64,000 bases of DNA from an uncultured Granulosicoccaceae bacterium (GTDB lineage: Bacteria; Pseudomonadota; Gammaproteobacteria; Granulosicoccales; Granulosicoccaceae). The notes beneath the pieces were generated by a model. The model ran no database searches. It saw only the letters and a program-made list of their open reading frames with translations, and had not been told where the DNA came from. Made by a program: the position numbers and the translations under genes. How positions within the stretch are numbered: position 1 is the first letter of the stretch; every line of letters starts with the position of its first letter. The stretch lies in contig CALJNA010000031.1 of the NCBI GenBank assembly GCA_937981955.1, forward strand, positions 1 to 64,000, written 5' to 3'. Shown here one piece after another: positions 34,878 to 43,997 of this stretch.

Positions 34878-34986
34878 AAATAACAGATAACAAAAACCCG
34901 CAAGGCGCTTGAATGCTTTGTTTCGGTGCATTTTTAATGCTCCCGAGCGAGTTCAGCACAAATGCGGCGAACAATGTGGAAATACT

Positions 34987-35301
34987 ATGTACGCGGTAAT
35001 CAAAACCGGTGGCAAGCAGTACCGAGTCAGCGCCGGAGACAAACTGAAAGTTGAAGCCCTGAAGGCGGATGAAGGTCAGGACGTCCAGATCGACGACGTT
35101 CTTATGATTGGTAACGGTGACGATGTTACCGTCGGCTCCCCTCTTATCAGCAATGCGTCCGTTACGGCCCGCGTTGTCGAGCATGGCAGAGCCAAAAAAG
35201 TGAACATTGTGAAGTTCCGACGTAGAAAGCACCATCGCAAACAGATGGGCCACCGTCAGAATTACACCGAACTCGAAATTACCGGCATTAACGCGGGCTA
35301 A
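34987..35301 (+). CDS. rplU: 50S ribosomal protein L21
   Basis: L21 binds 23S rRNA in the large subunit. The protein starts [18 protein letters not shown], the universal L21 start, at 34987, with a weak SD (GGAAA). [30 protein letters not shown] is the conserved basic core and end. The 104-residue length is standard. rpmA follows 15 bp later. An upstream in-frame extension to 34909 is rejected on family length. Confidence 0.97.
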   Translation: MYAVIKTGGKQYRVSAGDKLKVEALKADEGQDVQIDDVLMIGNGDDVTVGSPLISNASVTARVVEHGRAKKVNIVKFRRRKHHRKQMGHRQNYTELEITGINAG

Positions 35302-35316
35302 ACGGAGAACAACACC

Positions 35317-35574
35317 ATGGCACATAAAAAAGCAGGCGGTAGTACCCGCAACGGTCGCGATTCAGAGTCCAAACGACTCGGCGTGAAAAAATTTGGTGGA
35401 GAGCAAGTACTGGCTGGCAACATCATTGTTCGCCAGAGAGGAACCCGCTTTCACCCTGGACTTAACGTTGGTATGGGTAAAGACCATACGCTGTTCGCTA
35501 AGACTCCTGGCGTGGTTCAGTTCCAGGAAAAAGGTCTTAACAAGCGAAAATTCGTCAATATCGTCGCTGAGTAA
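35317..35574 (+). CDS. rpmA: 50S ribosomal protein L27
   Basis: L27 reaches the peptidyl-transferase centre. The 85-residue protein begins [28 protein letters not shown] and has [26 protein letters not shown], all highly conserved. No N-terminal cleavage extension (as in Firmicutes) is present. SD GGAG lies 10 bases upstream. An intrinsic terminator follows, so obgE is probably expressed by readthrough or its own promoter. Confidence 0.98.
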   Translation: MAHKKAGGSTRNGRDSESKRLGVKKFGGEQVLAGNIIVRQRGTRFHPGLNVGMGKDHTLFAKTPGVVQFQEKGLNKRKFVNIVAE

Positions 35575-35601
35575 GCTAATCGAGTATCTGACAGCAACAA
35601 A

Positions 35602-35632
35602 AAAGGCGAAGGATTTATCGCTTCGCCTTTCG
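35602..35632 (+). terminator. Intrinsic terminator after rpmA
   Basis: AAAGGCGAAG (35602-35611), a nine-base loop, CTTCGCCTTT (35621-35630). The stem ends in a short T-run on the plus strand and, because A-rich on the left, may work in both directions. Confidence 0.75.
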
Positions 35633-35664
35633 TATCAACCGGTGTCGCAACGTGTGGTTGCGGT

Positions 35665-36186
35665 TTAAGGTTCCCGAGAAACCCGCCCTGAGCGGGTTTT
35701 TCTTTGGCTGCCAGTCAGAGAGGTGTGACCCTTGCCCACCAGCTTCCACCATTCCTTGTCCTGTTTGGCGACCGACGACCGCACCTTGCCGGTTTTTTGA
35801 TCGCCCGGGGAATCTATGGCTTGTCGACTGACTTTCGGGGTTTCTCGATTCCGGACCGAATCGACTGTTGCTGAGCTGACAATACTCGTCGCATTCTCAG
35901 CCGGTAACGGCTCTTCCCGGCCGGCGAGCACCATAAGCTCGCGTATTATCAGAAGCTGTCTGCGGTTCCAGGAGCTCCTCGGGACGCTCAGAGCACAGAG
36001 CAGAACCGCGTTGGCAGCGTGCCCGACATTCATGCCCTCCGGGAGTTCCAGACGCCATGCAAACACAAGTGCATCGCCCCGAGTGGCCGGAATATCAGTG
36101 GTGTCGCGCAAAGCTTCCATTAGAATGCCACGGGCATCACAAAGCGGAAACAGAGCTACGCTCGATAACTGTTTTGAAGTATTCAT
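35665..36186 (-). CDS. Hypothetical protein antisense to the rpmA-obgE gap (173 aa)
   Basis: The frame begins MNTSKQLSSVALFPLCDARG at an ATG with no clear SD. It is basic and Ser/Arg-rich in its second half, ending TRSGRVSREP. A middle part (FAWRLELPEGMNVGHAANAVLLCAL) looks foldable. It reads through the second hairpin (35679-35702). I recognise no family. It fills an otherwise unexplained 700-bp gap between rpmA and obgE, which supports it being real, but codon evidence is modest. Confidence 0.5.
   Translation of the reverse strand: MNTSKQLSSVALFPLCDARGILMEALRDTTDIPATRGDALVFAWRLELPEGMNVGHAANAVLLCALSVPRSSWNRRQLLIIRELMVLAGREEPLPAENATSIVSSATVDSVRNRETPKVSRQAIDSPGDQKTGKVRSSVAKQDKEWWKLVGKGHTSLTGSQRKTRSGRVSREP
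35679..35703. terminator. Bidirectional hairpin at the end of the minus-strand ORF
   Basis: AAACCCGC (35679-35686), loop CCTGA, GCGGGTTTTT (35692-35701). On the plus strand it is a second terminator after rpmA. On the minus strand it sits inside the last codons of the hypothetical gene. Confidence 0.7.
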
Positions 36187-36217
36187 TGGAGCAGTTTGAC
36201 AGCTCGATATGAGCTAA

Positions 36218-37441
<1,224 letters not shown>

Positions 37442-37444
37442 ACC

Positions 37445-38566
37445 ATGCGGGAACGATTAACACGCGCTAATCGTTGGGTTGTTAAAGTCGGCAGCACCCT
37501 GCTTACCGCCAACGGTCAAGGGCTTGACCAAAACCTGATTCACGAATGGTCAGAGCAAATGGCGACACTGGTTGCCGAAGGTCACGAAGTGGTGCTGGTT
37601 TCAAGCGGCTCTATAGCCGAAGGCATGGCACGACTTGGCTGGATGCAAAAACCCACCGCCATTCATGAACTTCAGGCTGCTGCAGCTGTGGGCCAGATGG
37701 GCCTGATACAAGCCTACGAATCGGTGTTCAAGCAATTCAACCGAAACACTGCGCAAGTCTTGCTGACGCACGAAGACATGGCAAACCGAAAACGCTACCT
37801 TAACGCACGGGCAACATTAAATTCGCTGTTAAGTTTCGGGGTGCTGCCCATCGTTAATGAAAACGACACAGTCGTTACCGATGAAATTCGGTTTGGTGAC
37901 AACGATACGCTGGCAGCCATGGTTGTTAGTCTTATCGAAGCCGATGTGCTGGTACTGTTAACCGATCAGGACGGTTTATTCGATAAAGATCCCCGCAAAC
38001 ACCCAGATGCAACGTTATTGGATAAAGCCAATGCCAGCGACCCGGCCGTACATGCTTTAGCCGGGCCAAGTGGTTCGACGCTGGGCAGCGGCGGCATGCA
38101 CACCAAAATTCAAGCAGCCGAACGCGCGGCAAAAAGTGGCGCAACCACGATCATTGCATCAGGTCAGGAAAAAGATGTGTTGCTGCGTTTACGACAGGGA
38201 GAACATCTGGGCACCATGCTCACCACCGAGCAGGCCCCACAGGATGCGCGAAAGCGCTGGCTGTCAAATCAATTACGCGTCAGAGGTACGATCAAGATAG
38301 ATTCGGGAGCAGTTAAAACATTGCATGAACGCGGTTCGAGCTTGTTGTCAGTGGGTGTACTTGATTGTTCCGGTGACTTTCAGCGCGGTGAGCTGGTTGC
38401 CTGCGTTGACGAAAACGGTAACGAACATGCGCGCGGCCTTATTAACTACAGCGCTGGTGAGACCCTTAAACTGCTTGGACGTTCAAGCAGTGACATTGCT
38501 GCATTATTGGGTTACGAGCGCGAACCGGAATTGATTCATCGGGACAATATGGTGGTTTACAAATAG
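37445..38566 (+). CDS. proB: Glutamate 5-kinase ProB
   Basis: ProB phosphorylates glutamate, the first step of proline synthesis, and is usually inhibited by proline. The 373-residue protein has the amino-acid kinase domain ([90 protein letters not shown]) and a C-terminal PUA domain (about 275-370; [20 protein letters not shown]). It follows obgE by 3 bp, a common pairing. proA is not adjacent. Confidence 0.97.
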   Translation: MRERLTRANRWVVKVGSTLLTANGQGLDQNLIHEWSEQMATLVAEGHEVVLVSSGSIAEGMARLGWMQKPTAIHELQAAAAVGQMGLIQAYESVFKQFNRNTAQVLLTHEDMANRKRYLNARATLNSLLSFGVLPIVNENDTVVTDEIRFGDNDTLAAMVVSLIEADVLVLLTDQDGLFDKDPRKHPDATLLDKANASDPAVHALAGPSGSTLGSGGMHTKIQAAERAAKSGATTIIASGQEKDVLLRLRQGEHLGTMLTTEQAPQDARKRWLSNQLRVRGTIKIDSGAVKTLHERGSSLLSVGVLDCSGDFQRGELVACVDENGNEHARGLINYSAGETLKLLGRSSSDIAALLGYEREPELIHRDNMVVYK

Positions 38567-38570
38567 CAAT

Positions 38571-38633
38571 AAAAAAACCACCTGAACTGACAGTCAAACA
38601 TTTGCGCTTGATTAAGTGTCAGCCCGGGTGGTT
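38571..38633 (-). terminator. Intrinsic terminator of the minus-strand lipoprotein gene
   Basis: On the minus strand AACCACC (38633-38627) and GGTGGTT (38582-38576) close a long stem with an inner pair of CTGACA/TGTCAG, followed by a run of Ts (38577-38571). It sits between the convergent proB and lipoprotein genes. Confidence 0.8.
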
Positions 38634-38682
38634 CTGCAAGCTTACTCTATAATTTGGTCAATCTATTAATTTATATTACCGG

Positions 38683-39198
38683 TTAAACAGACGCACCTTT
38701 CGGTATGGACTTAACCTTTTTGAATTTTGTTTTAGCGGTACAACCGCCGTAACCCACTTCTGCAATTCCATAGGTGAAGTATCCATCAGTGTTTTCACCC
38801 AAGCGACCACGCAGAATTATTTTTGTGTCGCCATTACTCATCATTCCACCAGATGTGCCGCTTTCTTTGGCTTTGACATCCAACGGGTAGAACAACTTGA
38901 ATCGGCCTTTGTCTGACACGTATGCCTTAATAACCTGATCACCTTTTTCCACACCAACAGTGCCATCAACAACGGTTATGTTGAACGTCTGACGCATGTC
39001 ACCACATCGCATTTGCCAATTACCGACGTATTGTAAGCCCGCCGCCTTCTGAACATCGACTTGCCAGACACCATCATAAGCGCCGGTCTGATCTCTATCG
39101 GATTGCGTGGTTTTCATGGCTACCGTACCAGCGCAGCCAGTTAAACCAGCGGCAAGAACCGCGACAGTGCAAATTCGTGCAAATATCCTTACAGACAC
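38683..39198 (-). CDS. Small lipoprotein, unknown function
   Basis: The 171-residue product has a lipoprotein signal ending LTGCAGT (cysteine near residue 22). The mature part is beta-rich: GVWQVDVQKAAGLQYVGNWQMRCGDMRQTFNITVVDGTV, then KIILRGRLGENTDGYFTYG. Two cysteines (WQMRCGD, YGGCTAK) may form a disulfide. It starts with GTG at 39198, six bases after AAGGAG; an overlapping out-of-frame ATG is ignored. No close family is recognised. Confidence 0.75.
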   Translation of the reverse strand: MSVRIFARICTVAVLAAGLTGCAGTVAMKTTQSDRDQTGAYDGVWQVDVQKAAGLQYVGNWQMRCGDMRQTFNITVVDGTVGVEKGDQVIKAYVSDKGRFKLFYPLDVKAKESGTSGGMMSNGDTKIILRGRLGENTDGYFTYGIAEVGYGGCTAKTKFKKVKSIPKGASV

Positions 39199-39492
39199 AT
39201 TAATCTCCTTTTAATCAATTTTTTTAACGAGGCACTTTTGCTAGCGGTAACAGTATTAGCCATCTGTAATGAATGGCATAAAATAGATGAGCCGCAGATT
39301 GTTCTGTGACGCTGATCAACTTATCAAAGCGACTCATACCGGCTTAACATTGTGCAAACAATGTGAATGTCACCAGTGTGCACGGGTTGGGCTAATTCAG
39401 AACGTTATACTCATTTCTGGTAGCCGGCATAGTGTCTGTAGCAAGCTTGTCCGCATTCCTATCCATATTTTTTAATCATAAGAGATATTGAA

Positions 39493-40020
39493 ATGGTCAA
39501 CATACGAAGCGTTTTACTTACTGTGTTGCTGGTCTCCGGTACTGCGATGGCAGACAATGTTGAGGTATACGTGACTGATTTACTGGATAACAGCCAGAAC
39601 GGTTACTGTCTGGATATCGCAAAGGGTAAAGGTGCAAGCGCCAACCCGGAAGACGGCATGCAAGCCCATACCTGTTACAGTCCGCTAGGCGAAGTTTTAG
39701 TTGATCAGGCGTTCGACCCTGCAAAGTTCGCAGAAGGCATTCTGTATATGCCCGAATTCGACGTGTGTGTTCAGGCAGCCTCAACAGAGGCAGGTTCAAC
39801 CGTCGAACTGAAAACGTGCGATGGATCAGACGCACAGAAATGGGTATTCAGTGGTGAAGGAACCATCGCTCCGATGGCCGCACCTGAATTGTGTTTGACC
39901 CTGGCAGAAGAAACCAGAACCGGACGCAGCGACACAAACCAGATGAAAGCACTTAGCTTCCAACCTTGTTCTTCTGATATGGCCGGTTATCAAACCTGGG
40001 CTAACAGAACAGTTGATTAA
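39493..40020 (+). CDS. Secreted beta-trefoil (ricin-B-lectin-like) protein
   Basis: The 175-residue protein has a signal peptide (1-20, SGTAMA). The mature region shows ricin-type features: cysteine-paired repeats with GYCLDIAKG, CVQAAST...VELKTCDGSDAQKWVFSGEGTI and LCLTLAEE...FQPCSS, where QKW is the trefoil core signature. It could bind sugar outside the cell or in the periplasm. There is no catalytic domain. An intrinsic terminator follows, so the gene is monocistronic. Confidence 0.65.
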   Translation: MVNIRSVLLTVLLVSGTAMADNVEVYVTDLLDNSQNGYCLDIAKGKGASANPEDGMQAHTCYSPLGEVLVDQAFDPAKFAEGILYMPEFDVCVQAASTEAGSTVELKTCDGSDAQKWVFSGEGTIAPMAAPELCLTLAEETRTGRSDTNQMKALSFQPCSSDMAGYQTWANRTVD

Positions 40021-40041
40021 TCCGCTGGCCTGAAGATTTCG

Positions 40042-40079
40042 TGAGCACTGCGCCTCCGCGGTGCTCATCGTCCTTTTTC
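40042..40079 (+). terminator. Intrinsic terminator after the trefoil gene
   Basis: TGAGCAC (40042-40048) pairs with GTGCTCA (40061-40067), with inner GCG/CGC pairs around a short loop. A pyrimidine-rich tract with two T-runs follows. Confidence 0.75.
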
Positions 40080-40200
40080 TTTTTCCAATAACGGAAAAGC
40101 GTTCAGGCGGCGCTGAGCGCTTCAGTTCGATAACGTAAGTTTCGTCAATTACTCAGTGCTGTGTCAGAATGGAATCGTATCTACTGATGGAAACTGAACA

Positions 40201-40815
40201 ATGAAACTGATTCACGCTGGCGCATCCCCGTTCGTGCGAAAAGTATTGGTCGTGCTCGAAGAAGCGGGCCAGCGAGACGCTGTTGAGCTTATAGACGGTA
40301 TGGGATCACCAGTTGCTCCAAACGAGAATGCGCTAGCCGCGAACCCGCTTGGAAAAATCCCCTGTCTTGTGCTCGACGATGGTTCTTCTATGTACGACAG
40401 CCGCGTTATCACTCGATACCTTGACGCAAAATATAAACTGTCTCTGTATCCTGAAGGAGATACCGGGTGGACCACGCTCACACTCGAAGCGCACGCCGAT
40501 GCCATACTCGATGCAGCGGTTCTGTGTGTTTATGAATCTCGTTGCCGAGATGAAGCTGATCGGTCAACCGCGTGGGTCAGCGCTCAACAAGATAAAATCA
40601 GCAGAGGCCTGGATTCGCTGGAAAACCACTGGATGACGCATTTAAATGGTCAATTTGATATTGGCCATATCGGGGTCGGGTGTGTGTTGGGTTATCTTGA
40701 ATTTCGCGCAGAGCTTGGTGGATGGGAAAACTGGAAAAACAATCGGCCAAACCTGACGGCCTGGAATGACGCATTTTCAAATCGATCATCAATGCAGGCA
40801 ACACTGCCTTCGTAG
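40201..40815 (+). CDS. Glutathione S-transferase family protein
   Basis: The 204-residue protein has a thioredoxin-fold N-terminal domain (1-80) starting MKLIHAGASPFVRKVLVVLEEAG, with PLGKIPCLVLDDGSSMYDSRVITRYLD, where the cis-proline (IPCL) and the SR/DS pair bind glutathione. A helical C-terminal domain follows. The serine at ASPFVRK is the likely thiol-activating residue. It resembles the YibF-like group. It is flanked by rpsT on the opposite strand and by the trefoil gene, so no pathway is indicated. Confidence 0.88.
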   Translation: MKLIHAGASPFVRKVLVVLEEAGQRDAVELIDGMGSPVAPNENALAANPLGKIPCLVLDDGSSMYDSRVITRYLDAKYKLSLYPEGDTGWTTLTLEAHADAILDAAVLCVYESRCRDEADRSTAWVSAQQDKISRGLDSLENHWMTHLNGQFDIGHIGVGCVLGYLEFRAELGGWENWKNNRPNLTAWNDAFSNRSSMQATLPS

Positions 40816-40930
40816 TCGCAAAACCACTTTGTCTATGGACTTGGTAGCGCGAAAGACTTAGCGCGAAGGACTTAATGAAGGGCACTGCAATGGCCGGGCA
40901 GTGTGCCGACCAAGCAGTGTTAAAAGCAGA

Positions 40931-41191
40931 TTAAAGCGCGCGCACCTGGCTGTTAAACCGGCGTTTGTATCGAGCGGCCTTGTTCTTGTGTATCAGACCC
41001 TTTCGAGCCATATGATCAAGCACGGGAATTGCTTCTTTCAAAGCAGTTTCGGCCGTACCTTTGTCGCCTGCTGCAATCGCTGAGAAAACCTGCTTTACTT
41101 TGGTTCTCATGAACGAACGCTGGCTGGCATTGCGCTGGCGAGCTTTCTCGGATGTACGTGCGCGTTTGCGTGCCTGTGCGGAATTAGCCAC
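40931..41191 (-). CDS. rpsT: 30S ribosomal protein S20
   Basis: S20 is a primary 16S rRNA-binding protein. The 86-residue, helical, very basic protein (MANSAQARKRARTSEKARQRN, LIHKNKAARYKRRFNSQVRAL) matches the family. It starts with GTG at 41191, with SD AGAGGT five bases upstream; a rare start is usual for rpsT and helps autoregulation in other bacteria. Divergent from murJ. Confidence 0.97.
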   Translation of the reverse strand: MANSAQARKRARTSEKARQRNASQRSFMRTKVKQVFSAIAAGDKGTAETALKEAIPVLDHMARKGLIHKNKAARYKRRFNSQVRAL

Positions 41192-41234
41192 GGACTACCT
41201 CTTGATAATGTGTAAAAATGACAGTTAGCCGACT

Positions 41235-41263
41235 ATTATGCTTGGCTGGGGACGAAGAGTCAA
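41235..41263 (-). promoter_or_regulatory. Sigma-70 promoter for rpsT
   Basis: On the minus strand TTGACT (41263-41258), 17 bp, CATAAT (41240-41235). Each hexamer has one mismatch. Transcription would start about 35-40 bases before the GTG. Confidence 0.7.
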
Positions 41264-41328
41264 TCAATCCGCGTGGCATTATATAACTTGATTTCAGCAA
41301 TTCTGCTATCTCGCGGGGCCGCCAGCGC

Positions 41329-42873
41329 GTGAGCCTGAGCAAATCTACCTCTGTCGTTGGCATTATGACGCTGGCATCACGCGTGCTCGGCTTCATTCGC
41401 GATCAGGTGCTGGCAATTGTTTTCGGTGCCGGCGCGGTCACCGACGTCTTTCTGGTCGCTTTCAAAATACCGAATTTTCTGCGCCGCCTGTTCGCTGAGG
41501 GTGCGTTTGCTCAAGCTTTTGTACCGGTTTTCACCGAATACAAGGAAACCAAAAGCCCCGAAGCACTAAGAGATCTGGCGGCCCATGTCGTGGGCACACT
41601 GTCGCTGATTCTATTGGTCATCAGTACGCTGGGCGTCATGCTGGCACCGCTGCTGGTGATGCTGTTCGCACCGGGCTTCATTGATGATCAGTCACAGTTC
41701 GAACTGGCCACGCATATGTTACGCATTACGTTTCCGTACCTGTTTTTCGTTTCATTGCTGGCCTATGCCGGCAGCATCCAGAATACGTTTGGCCGATTCG
41801 CCATTCCGTCTTTCACACCGGTTTTGCTGAACGTTTGCATGATCTCTGCTGCCTTGTGGCTTTCGCCCAGGTTTGAACAGCCGATAGTTGCTTTGGCATG
41901 GGGGGTTTTTGCAGCGGGTGTTTTGCAGCTGGCGCTTCAATTGCCATTTTTACAAAGCCTTGGCTTGTTACCAAAGCCGCGGTGGGGCTGGAAGCACAGC
42001 GGTGTCAGGCGCATTTTGAAACTCATGGCACCTGCGGTGCTGGGCAGCTCTGTCGCGCAGATTAATCTGCTGCTCGACACCATCATCGCCTCGTTTCTGG
42101 CGGTAGGCAGTTTAAGCTGGCTGTATTACTCAGACCGGCTAATGGAGTTTCCACTCGGATTATTGGGTGTGACGCTTGGCACTGTCATTCTGCCGCGATT
42201 GTCAAAAGAGCATGCTCAGCAATCCACCGCTCAATTCCGACGCACAATTGACTGGGCACTTCGCCTTACTGCGCTCATTGGCGTACCCTCGGCCATTGGT
42301 CTGGTCGTTCTGGCAGCACCGATGCTCAGCACGCTGTTCGAGTACGGGAAATTCACCGCCGCCGACACCGTCATGGCCAGCTACAGCCTGATTGCCTATT
42401 CGCTCGGTTTGCCTGCGTTCATTCTGATCAAGATATTTGCGCCAGCATTTTTTGCCCGTCAGGACACTAAAACACCGGTACGCATTGGCATCATTGCACT
42501 GATATCCAACATGGCATACAACATCATTCTGGTATTGCCGATGGTCTGGTTTGGGTTCACCGCACCTCACACAGCGCTGGCCATTGCAACCAGCATGTCC
42601 GCTGCACAACAGGCCTACATGCTGTACCAACAGCTGCGAGATCAAGACATCTATCGTGTAAGCCCGGAACTCATCCACTTCTGCAAACGACTGATTCTGC
42701 CGTTGCTGGTCATGGGAGTGATTATCTGGGCGCTAAGCGGTGGTAACTGGCATGCACTGGACGCCGGTGCTCGCGTACTCAAATTACTGTTTATAATCGG
42801 TGCTGGAACGCTCTCATATGCTGCGGCGTTACTGTTGGTAGGTATCAGACCAAAAGACCTGGCCAGCCCCTGA
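41329..42873 (+). CDS. murJ: Lipid II flippase MurJ
   Basis: MurJ flips lipid II across the inner membrane for peptidoglycan synthesis. The 514-residue protein has about 14 hydrophobic helices and starts with GTG: MSLSKSTSVVGIMTLASRVLGFIRDQVLAIVFGAGAVTDVFLVAFKIPNFLRRLFAEGAFAQAFVP is the strongly conserved MurJ/MviN block, here with the functional arginines R18, R24, R52 region. It is followed by ribF, in the normal murJ-ribF-ileS-lspA-ispH order. Confidence 0.96.
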   Translation: MSLSKSTSVVGIMTLASRVLGFIRDQVLAIVFGAGAVTDVFLVAFKIPNFLRRLFAEGAFAQAFVPVFTEYKETKSPEALRDLAAHVVGTLSLILLVISTLGVMLAPLLVMLFAPGFIDDQSQFELATHMLRITFPYLFFVSLLAYAGSIQNTFGRFAIPSFTPVLLNVCMISAALWLSPRFEQPIVALAWGVFAAGVLQLALQLPFLQSLGLLPKPRWGWKHSGVRRILKLMAPAVLGSSVAQINLLLDTIIASFLAVGSLSWLYYSDRLMEFPLGLLGVTLGTVILPRLSKEHAQQSTAQFRRTIDWALRLTALIGVPSAIGLVVLAAPMLSTLFEYGKFTAADTVMASYSLIAYSLGLPAFILIKIFAPAFFARQDTKTPVRIGIIALISNMAYNIILVLPMVWFGFTAPHTALAIATSMSAAQQAYMLYQQLRDQDIYRVSPELIHFCKRLILPLLVMGVIIWALSGGNWHALDAGARVLKLLFIIGAGTLSYAAALLLVGIRPKDLASP

Positions 42874-42965
42874 ATTGCGGCTCATAGAGTCAACTAAACC
42901 ATGTCCAATTTGCCCGACCATCAGCCAATTAAATGCCCATCTGAGCACGCACGGAAAATAATCGC

Positions 42966-43928
42966 ATGCAACTTATCCGTGGTTTAAGCCGTTGGCCTGA
43001 CTCAAAGCCTTGCGTTGTTACCATCGGTAACTTCGATGGTGTGCATCTGGGTCATCAGGCCATGTTGAAACAACTCGTCGACTTGGCGACCAGACACACG
43101 CTACCGGCGTGCGTTATCAGTTTTGAACCGCTCCCTCAGGAGTACTTCAGTGCTGACAAGGCACCAGCACGCCTGCACGGATTTCGTGATCGTATTCAAA
43201 CACTGTCTGCTTCGGGTGTTGATCGACTGTTGCTGCTCAACTTCGATGAAGCTCAGGCATCGCAAAGCGCCGATGCTTTCGTCAACGATGTACTGGTCAA
43301 CACGCTGCATGTACAGCACCTGCTGGTGGGTGACGACTTCCGTTTTGGCAAGGGCCGAAGCGGAGATTTTGCGCTTTTGCAGACACATGCCGAGCAAAGC
43401 AACTTCGATGTAGAACGGTACGACACCATCAACATCTCGGGTAGCCGTGTTTCCAGCACGAGAATTCGTGAGTATCTGGCAGCCGGTGAGCTGAGCAAAG
43501 CGGCCGAGCTGCTGGGTCACCCGTATCACATCAGCGGACGCGTTATTCATGGCGAAAAGGTCGGTCGACAGCTCGGATTTCCTACGGCGAACATTGCCTT
43601 GCACAAACATCGGCCGCCCCTTCGCGGTGTGTTCGCCGTCATCGCGCACGATCGCACCACTGGACAATCCTTTGCAGCGGTCGCCAATCTCGGCGAACGA
43701 CCCACTGTCGGCGGACGCCGATTGCTGCTCGAAGTGCATGCACTGGATAGCGATGTTGATTTGTACGGGCACCACATGCAGATTGAATTCATCGAATTTG
43801 TCCGCGCCGAACAAAAATTCGACTCTCTCGATGCTCTGAAACAGGCTATTTCCAACGATTCGGACACAGCTTCTCGCATACTGAACAGCAATCCGCAGTT
43901 CACTAACCTGTCTAATCGCATACACTAA
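42966..43928 (+). CDS. ribF: Bifunctional riboflavin kinase/FAD synthetase RibF
   Basis: RibF makes FMN and FAD from riboflavin. The 320-residue protein has the N-terminal nucleotidyltransferase domain (VVTIGNFDGVHLGHQAMLKQL, GDDFRFGKGRSGDFALL, SSTRIREYLAAGEL) and the C-terminal flavokinase domain (GEKVGRQLGFPTANIALHKHRPPLRGVFAV, GRRLLLEVHALDSDVDLYG). About 90 bp separate it from murJ. An FMN riboswitch was looked for upstream and not seen. Confidence 0.97.
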   Translation: MQLIRGLSRWPDSKPCVVTIGNFDGVHLGHQAMLKQLVDLATRHTLPACVISFEPLPQEYFSADKAPARLHGFRDRIQTLSASGVDRLLLLNFDEAQASQSADAFVNDVLVNTLHVQHLLVGDDFRFGKGRSGDFALLQTHAEQSNFDVERYDTINISGSRVSSTRIREYLAAGELSKAAELLGHPYHISGRVIHGEKVGRQLGFPTANIALHKHRPPLRGVFAVIAHDRTTGQSFAAVANLGERPTVGGRRLLLEVHALDSDVDLYGHHMQIEFIEFVRAEQKFDSLDALKQAISNDSDTASRILNSNPQFTNLSNRIH

Positions 43929-43997
43929 GCTAACAGGCACACGCTTTGCCCCTTTAAGCATGGCGAATACCCGAATTTAATTATGTGAACCTTGCTC

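Larger units (their letters stand above)
34592..34986. other. ispB-rplU divergent promoter and rplU leader
   Basis: This 395-bp stretch has no gene I trust. It carries a candidate -10 for ispB (TATAGT on the minus strand, 34600-34605), the strong rplU promoter (34743-34771), and a leader of about 200 bases before rplU with a hairpin at 34845-34877. A weaker second promoter (TTGAAT 34909, TTTAAT 34933) may add a short rplU transcript. Confidence 0.6.

Noticed and set aside
39287-39475. 62-residue frame upstream of the trefoil gene
   Set aside because: Cysteine- and histidine-rich noise with no SD; it covers the likely promoter region.
42874-42965. FMN riboswitch before ribF
   Set aside because: The gap is only about 92 bp and lacks the conserved RFN element sequence; ribF follows murJ in an operon.
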